From: Nitrobacter sp051535215
GTDB taxonomy: Bacteria; Pseudomonadota; Alphaproteobacteria; Rhizobiales; Xanthobacteraceae
Assembly: GCF_051535215.1 (NCBI RefSeq)
Contig: NZ_JBPPLY010000002.1
Location: 186,001 to 250,000, forward strand
Direction: 5' to 3'
DNA length: 64,000 bases
The translations under genes were made by a program, and so were the position numbers. The notes under the pieces are model-generated. The model saw only the letters and a list, made by a program, of their open reading frames with translations, was not told the DNA's origin and ran no database searches. Each line of letters opens with the position of its first letter. Within the stretch, counting starts at the first letter, position 1. Shown here one piece after another: positions 61,411-64,000 of the stretch.

Positions 61411-61563
61411 GTGTCAGATCATAGCGAAATCGCGTACTCGACGGCAGAAGGAATGGATTATCCGGCTCATGAGGAAACGTATAAGACGTTCATCAAATTC
61501 GGGACGGTTGGCACGGCGGCCGTGATCACCATCGTCTCGCTGATGGCGATTTTCCTCACCTGA
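61411..61563 (+). CDS. aa3-type cytochrome oxidase subunit IV-like peptide
   Basis: 50 residues from GTG 61411: VSDHSEIAYSTAEGMDYPAH then EETYKTFIKFGTVGTAA and a single membrane helix (VITIVSLMAIFL). It matches the bacterial COX4_pro_2 pattern (short acidic N-terminus with H-E-x-T-Y, one C-terminal helix). Such peptides are commonly encoded just before the transhydrogenase genes in related genomes; a real role in the oxidase is not certain. Confidence 0.8.
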   Translation: MSDHSEIAYSTAEGMDYPAHEETYKTFIKFGTVGTAAVITIVSLMAIFLT

Positions 61564-61646
61564 CCGTCCGGTCGCTCTGGATTTCCGTTCGATAGCAATG
61601 TGGCTGGTGCTTTAATCATGCGTGGCCGTCGGCTGCGGGAGGCATC

Positions 61647-62777
61647 ATGAAGATTGCAATAGCGAAGGAAATCGATCCGTCGGAGCCGCGGGTAGCCGCG
61701 TCTCCTGACACGGTGAAGAAGTTCAAGGCGCTCGGCGCAGATGTCGCCATCGAGCCGGGCGCCGGAATCAAGTCTGGAGTTCCGGATTCGGACTTCGTGG
61801 CCGCGGGCGCCGTGGTCAGCGCCGACGCGGTTCAGGATGCCGACATCGTCATCAAGGTGAAGCGTCCGGAAACCAGCGAGCTTGCACGCTACAAGCGTGG
61901 CGCGCTGGTGATCGCGATCATGGACCCCTACGGCAACGAAGCTGCGCTCAAGACGATCGCGGACGCCGGTGTGTCTGCCTTCGCGATGGAACTGATGCCG
62001 CGCATCACGCGCGCCCAGGTCATGGACGTGCTGTCGAGTCAGGCGAATCTCGCCGGCTACCGTGCCGTCATCGAGGCGGCCGAAGCCTTCGGTCGCGCGT
62101 TTCCGATGATGATGACCGCCGCTGGCACCGTACCGGCCGCGAAAGTGTTCGTCATGGGCGTCGGCGTTGCCGGCCTTCAGGCGATCGCCACCGCGCGCCG
62201 TCTCGGCGCCATCGTTACCGCGACCGATGTCCGTCCCGCGACCAAGGAGCAGGTGGAAAGTCTCGGCGCCAAATTCCTCGCGGTCGAGGACGAAGAGTTC
62301 AAGAACGCGCAGACCGCCGGCGGCTACGCCAAGGAAATGTCGAAAGAGTATCAGGCCAAGCAGGCTGAACTGACTGCCGAACATATCAAGAAACAGGACA
62401 TCATCATCACGACCGCGCTGATTCCCGGACGCCCGGCGCCGAGGCTCGTGACCGCCGAGATGGTGCGTTCCATGAAGCCGGGCTCCGTGCTGGTTGATCT
62501 CGCGGTCGAGCGCGGCGGTAACGTCGAGGGTGTCAAGGCCGGCACAGTCGTCGATCTCGATGGCGTGAAGATCATCGGCTTCACCAATGTCGCGGGCCGC
62601 GTCGCTGCCTCGGCCTCGAGCCTTTATGCCCGCAACCTGTTTTCGTTCATCGAGACGCTGGTCGACAAGACGACCAAGGCGCTGGCGGTGAACTGGGACG
62701 ACGAACTGGTCAAGGCGACCGCGCTGACGAGGAACGGCGCGGTCATCCATCCGAATTTCCAGCCGAAAAGCGCGTGA
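61647..62777 (+). CDS. pntAA: NAD(P) transhydrogenase alpha subunit, NAD-binding part
   Basis: 376 residues: the soluble dI domain, as in split-type (PntAA/PntAB/PntB) enzymes of alphaproteobacteria. It begins MKIAIAKEIDPSEPRVAASP. The NAD-binding Rossmann region is AKVFVMGVGVAGLQAIATARRLGAIVTATDVRP, followed by TALIPGRPAPRLVTAEMV and KPGSVLVDLAVERGGN. With the membrane subunits it couples proton import to NADPH formation from NADH. AGGCATC precedes the ATG. Confidence 0.97.
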   Translation: MKIAIAKEIDPSEPRVAASPDTVKKFKALGADVAIEPGAGIKSGVPDSDFVAAGAVVSADAVQDADIVIKVKRPETSELARYKRGALVIAIMDPYGNEAALKTIADAGVSAFAMELMPRITRAQVMDVLSSQANLAGYRAVIEAAEAFGRAFPMMMTAAGTVPAAKVFVMGVGVAGLQAIATARRLGAIVTATDVRPATKEQVESLGAKFLAVEDEEFKNAQTAGGYAKEMSKEYQAKQAELTAEHIKKQDIIITTALIPGRPAPRLVTAEMVRSMKPGSVLVDLAVERGGNVEGVKAGTVVDLDGVKIIGFTNVAGRVAASASSLYARNLFSFIETLVDKTTKALAVNWDDELVKATALTRNGAVIHPNFQPKSA

Positions 62778-62810
62778 ATGTTATTGTCCGTCAACGCGCG
62801 CCGCTTTCCT

Positions 62811-62942
62811 ACCTCTCTCCGCCGCGGAGAGGTCGCGCCGCCTGGCGCGGGTGAGGGGCCGCGTCCATATCCGACATTTCTCCACTCCTCACCCGGCTCA
62901 CTGCGTTCGCCGGCCTCTCCCCGGGGAGAGGTGAAAGAAGCA
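62811..62942. repeat. palindromic repeat element with ACCTCTCTCC/GGAGAGGT arms inside the pnt operon
   Basis: CCTCTC paired with GAGAGG occurs at 62812-62832 and again as an 18-base palindrome (CCTCTCCCC with GGGGAGAGG) at 62924-62941, with GGTGAGG and CCTCACC between. This layout is typical of dispersed intergenic repeats in Bradyrhizobium-like genomes. It separates pntAA from pntAB and may form a strong transcript structure. Confidence 0.75.
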
Positions 62943-62953
62943 ACGAGGTTCTG

Positions 62954-63271
62954 ATGGAACATATCGTTGAGGCCGTTGATCCCTTCGTGTTCCGGCTGTC
63001 GATTTTCGTCCTGGCCGTGTTCGTCGGTTACTTCGTTGTGTGGTCGGTGACGCCTGCGCTGCATACGCCGCTGATGTCGGTCACTAACGCGATTTCGTCG
63101 GTGATCGTGGTCGGCGCGCTGCTCGCCGTCGGCGTCGGCATGATTTCGGCCGGCTCCGGCTGGGCGCGAGCCTTCGGGTTCGTCGCGCTGGTCTTTGCCT
63201 GCGTGAATATCTTCGGCGGCTTCCTCGTCACCCAGCGAATGCTGGCGATGTACAAGAAGAAGCAGAAGTAG
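62954..63271 (+). CDS. pntAB: NAD(P) transhydrogenase alpha subunit, membrane part
   Basis: 105 residues with the usual start (MEHIVEAVDPFVFRLSIFVLAVFVGYFVVW) and three to four membrane helices: about 11-32, 45-65 (AISSVIVVGALLAVGVGMISAG) and 70-95. It carries part of the proton path. ATG 62954 lies just after the repeat element with AACGAGG upstream. The C-terminus is basic (MYKKKQK). Confidence 0.94.
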   Translation: MEHIVEAVDPFVFRLSIFVLAVFVGYFVVWSVTPALHTPLMSVTNAISSVIVVGALLAVGVGMISAGSGWARAFGFVALVFACVNIFGGFLVTQRMLAMYKKKQK

Positions 63272-63286
63272 ATTTTTTCGATGCTG

Positions 63287-63425
63287 GGTTACTTTCAGTG
63301 TCCCGGATGCGATGCGGCACGCCATGCTGCATCGCTGATCCGGGACCGCCACAGTTTGGGACGGCCCCGGTTCTGCGTCGCATCGCGTTGCGTTGCGCCG
63401 CGTCCGGGACAAGACGTCGGGGCTC
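63287..63425. repeat. second GC-rich imperfect palindromic repeat between pntAB and pntB
   Basis: GTCCCGGAT and ATCCGGGAC bracket one half (63300-63346), and a GCGTCGCATCGCG stretch and CGTCCGGGAC end the other. It resembles the GTCCCGGA-type dispersed repeats of related genomes. Its structure may tune pntB expression. Confidence 0.6.
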
Positions 63426-63429
63426 CGCC

Positions 63430-64000
63430 ATGAACGCCAATCTTTCCGCGCTGCTTTATCTCGTCGCAGGCGTCTTGTTCATCCTGTCGCTGCGCGGGCT
63501 GTCGAGTCCGGCGTCGAGCCGGAAGGGCAACTTCCTCGGCATGACCGGCATGGCGATCGCGGTCGCGACCACGCTCGCGGCGCATCCGCCCGCCGACGCC
63601 ATGGCGTGGGTTCTGGTGATCCTCGGTGTTGCGATCGGCGGTGGCATCGGCGCGGTGATCGCGCGCCGGGTGCCGATGACGTCGATGCCGGAACTGGTGG
63701 CGGCGTTTCACTCGCTTGTCGGCATGGCGGCGGTGCTGGTGGCCGCGGGCGCGTTCTATGCGCCGGAAGCTTTCGGCATCGGCACGCCCGGCAATATCCA
63801 TGCGCAGAGCCTGATCGAGATGTCGCTCGGCGTCGCTATCGGCGCGTTGACGTTCACAGGCTCGGTGATCGCGTTCCTGAAACTGTCGGGTCGCATGAGC
63901 GGCGCGCCGATCATTCTGCCTGCGCGTCACATCATCAACATTGTGCTCGCTCTCGCGCTGATCTTCTTCATGTACGGCCTGGTGATGTCGGGCAGCGTGC
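63430..64000 (+). CDS. pntB: NAD(P) transhydrogenase beta subunit, cut by the window end
   Basis: At least 190 residues of the dII membrane domain are present: MNANLSALLYLVAGVLFILSLRGLSSPASSRKGN then GMTGMAIAVATTLAAHPP, VPMTSMPELVAAFHSLVGMAAVLVA, and GSVIAFLKLSGRMSGAPIILPARHI. The NADP-binding dIII domain is beyond the window. It completes the proton-translocating transhydrogenase with PntAA and PntAB. ATG 63430 lies right after a palindromic repeat and has only a weak ribosome site. Confidence 0.95.
   Translation, partial: MNANLSALLYLVAGVLFILSLRGLSSPASSRKGNFLGMTGMAIAVATTLAAHPPADAMAWVLVILGVAIGGGIGAVIARRVPMTSMPELVAAFHSLVGMAAVLVAAGAFYAPEAFGIGTPGNIHAQSLIEMSLGVAIGALTFTGSVIAFLKLSGRMSGAPIILPARHIINIVLALALIFFMYGLVMSGSV

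Overview
The window looks like the chromosome of an alphaproteobacterium of the Nitrobacteraceae/Bradyrhizobiaceae (Bradyrhizobium, Nitrobacter, Rhodopseudomonas, Afipia-like). Pointers are the red-type (form IC) RuBisCO cbbLSX set, a cysteine-free L36, a GapR/DUF2312 protein, DUF1244 and DUF1036 proteins, split pntAA/pntAB/pntB genes preceded by a 50-aa COX4-like peptide, and dispersed palindromic repeats of a kind familiar from this group. The genus cannot be fixed from sequence reading alone.

Layout. 0-9 kb: iron acquisition, with a FecR fragment, a TonB-dependent receptor, a PepSY membrane protein and small partner, a FecI-type sigma factor, a second FecR and a second receptor. 9.6-12.8 kb: a MacAB-type export pair. 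13-14.7 kb: an XRE regulator and a gene-poor stretch. 14.7-17.6 kb: cbbL, cbbS and cbbX without a neighbouring cbbR or other Calvin-cycle genes. 18-22.7 kb: a MOSC protein, then a compact minus-strand operon of two radical SAM enzymes enclosing two small homologous Cys-containing peptides (a candidate RiPP pathway and the most unusual locus here), with a decayed ornithine cyclodeaminase gene upstream. 23-24 kb: a PcfJ-like protein. 24.1-27.2 kb: molybdenum storage genes mosB and mosA and a ModE regulator, with two Mo-box-like operators of identical geometry. 27.2-29.3 kb: a PabA-PabB fusion. 29.7-36.6 kb: a type I secretion locus (TPR protein, HlyD adaptor, ABC exporter) with two low-complexity or repetitive proteins that look like its cargo, followed by two unknown genes and a LuxR-type regulator.

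From 39.6 kb onward most genes are ordinary core or conserved-hypothetical functions: msrA, tusA-like, hemE, a degenerate EAL protein, rpmJ, TPR, pyruvate kinase, DUF1036, DUF1244, GapR, DUF882, a large L,D-transpeptidase, an NtrC-type regulator and an M3 oligoendopeptidase. At 58.2-61 kb there is a small accessory patch of short overlapping hypothetical genes and a frameshifted IS1595-type transposase. The right end returns to core genes with the proton-translocating transhydrogenase, whose genes are separated by palindromic repeat elements; pntB runs off the window.

Functional links: the FecI/FecR/receptor genes form a surface-signalled iron-uptake unit, and MacAB may export a matching metabolite (inference). 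MosAB stores molybdenum and ModE probably senses it. CbbX is the dedicated activase of the adjacent RuBisCO. The HlyD/ABC pair probably exports its two neighbouring cargo proteins through an outer-membrane protein encoded elsewhere.
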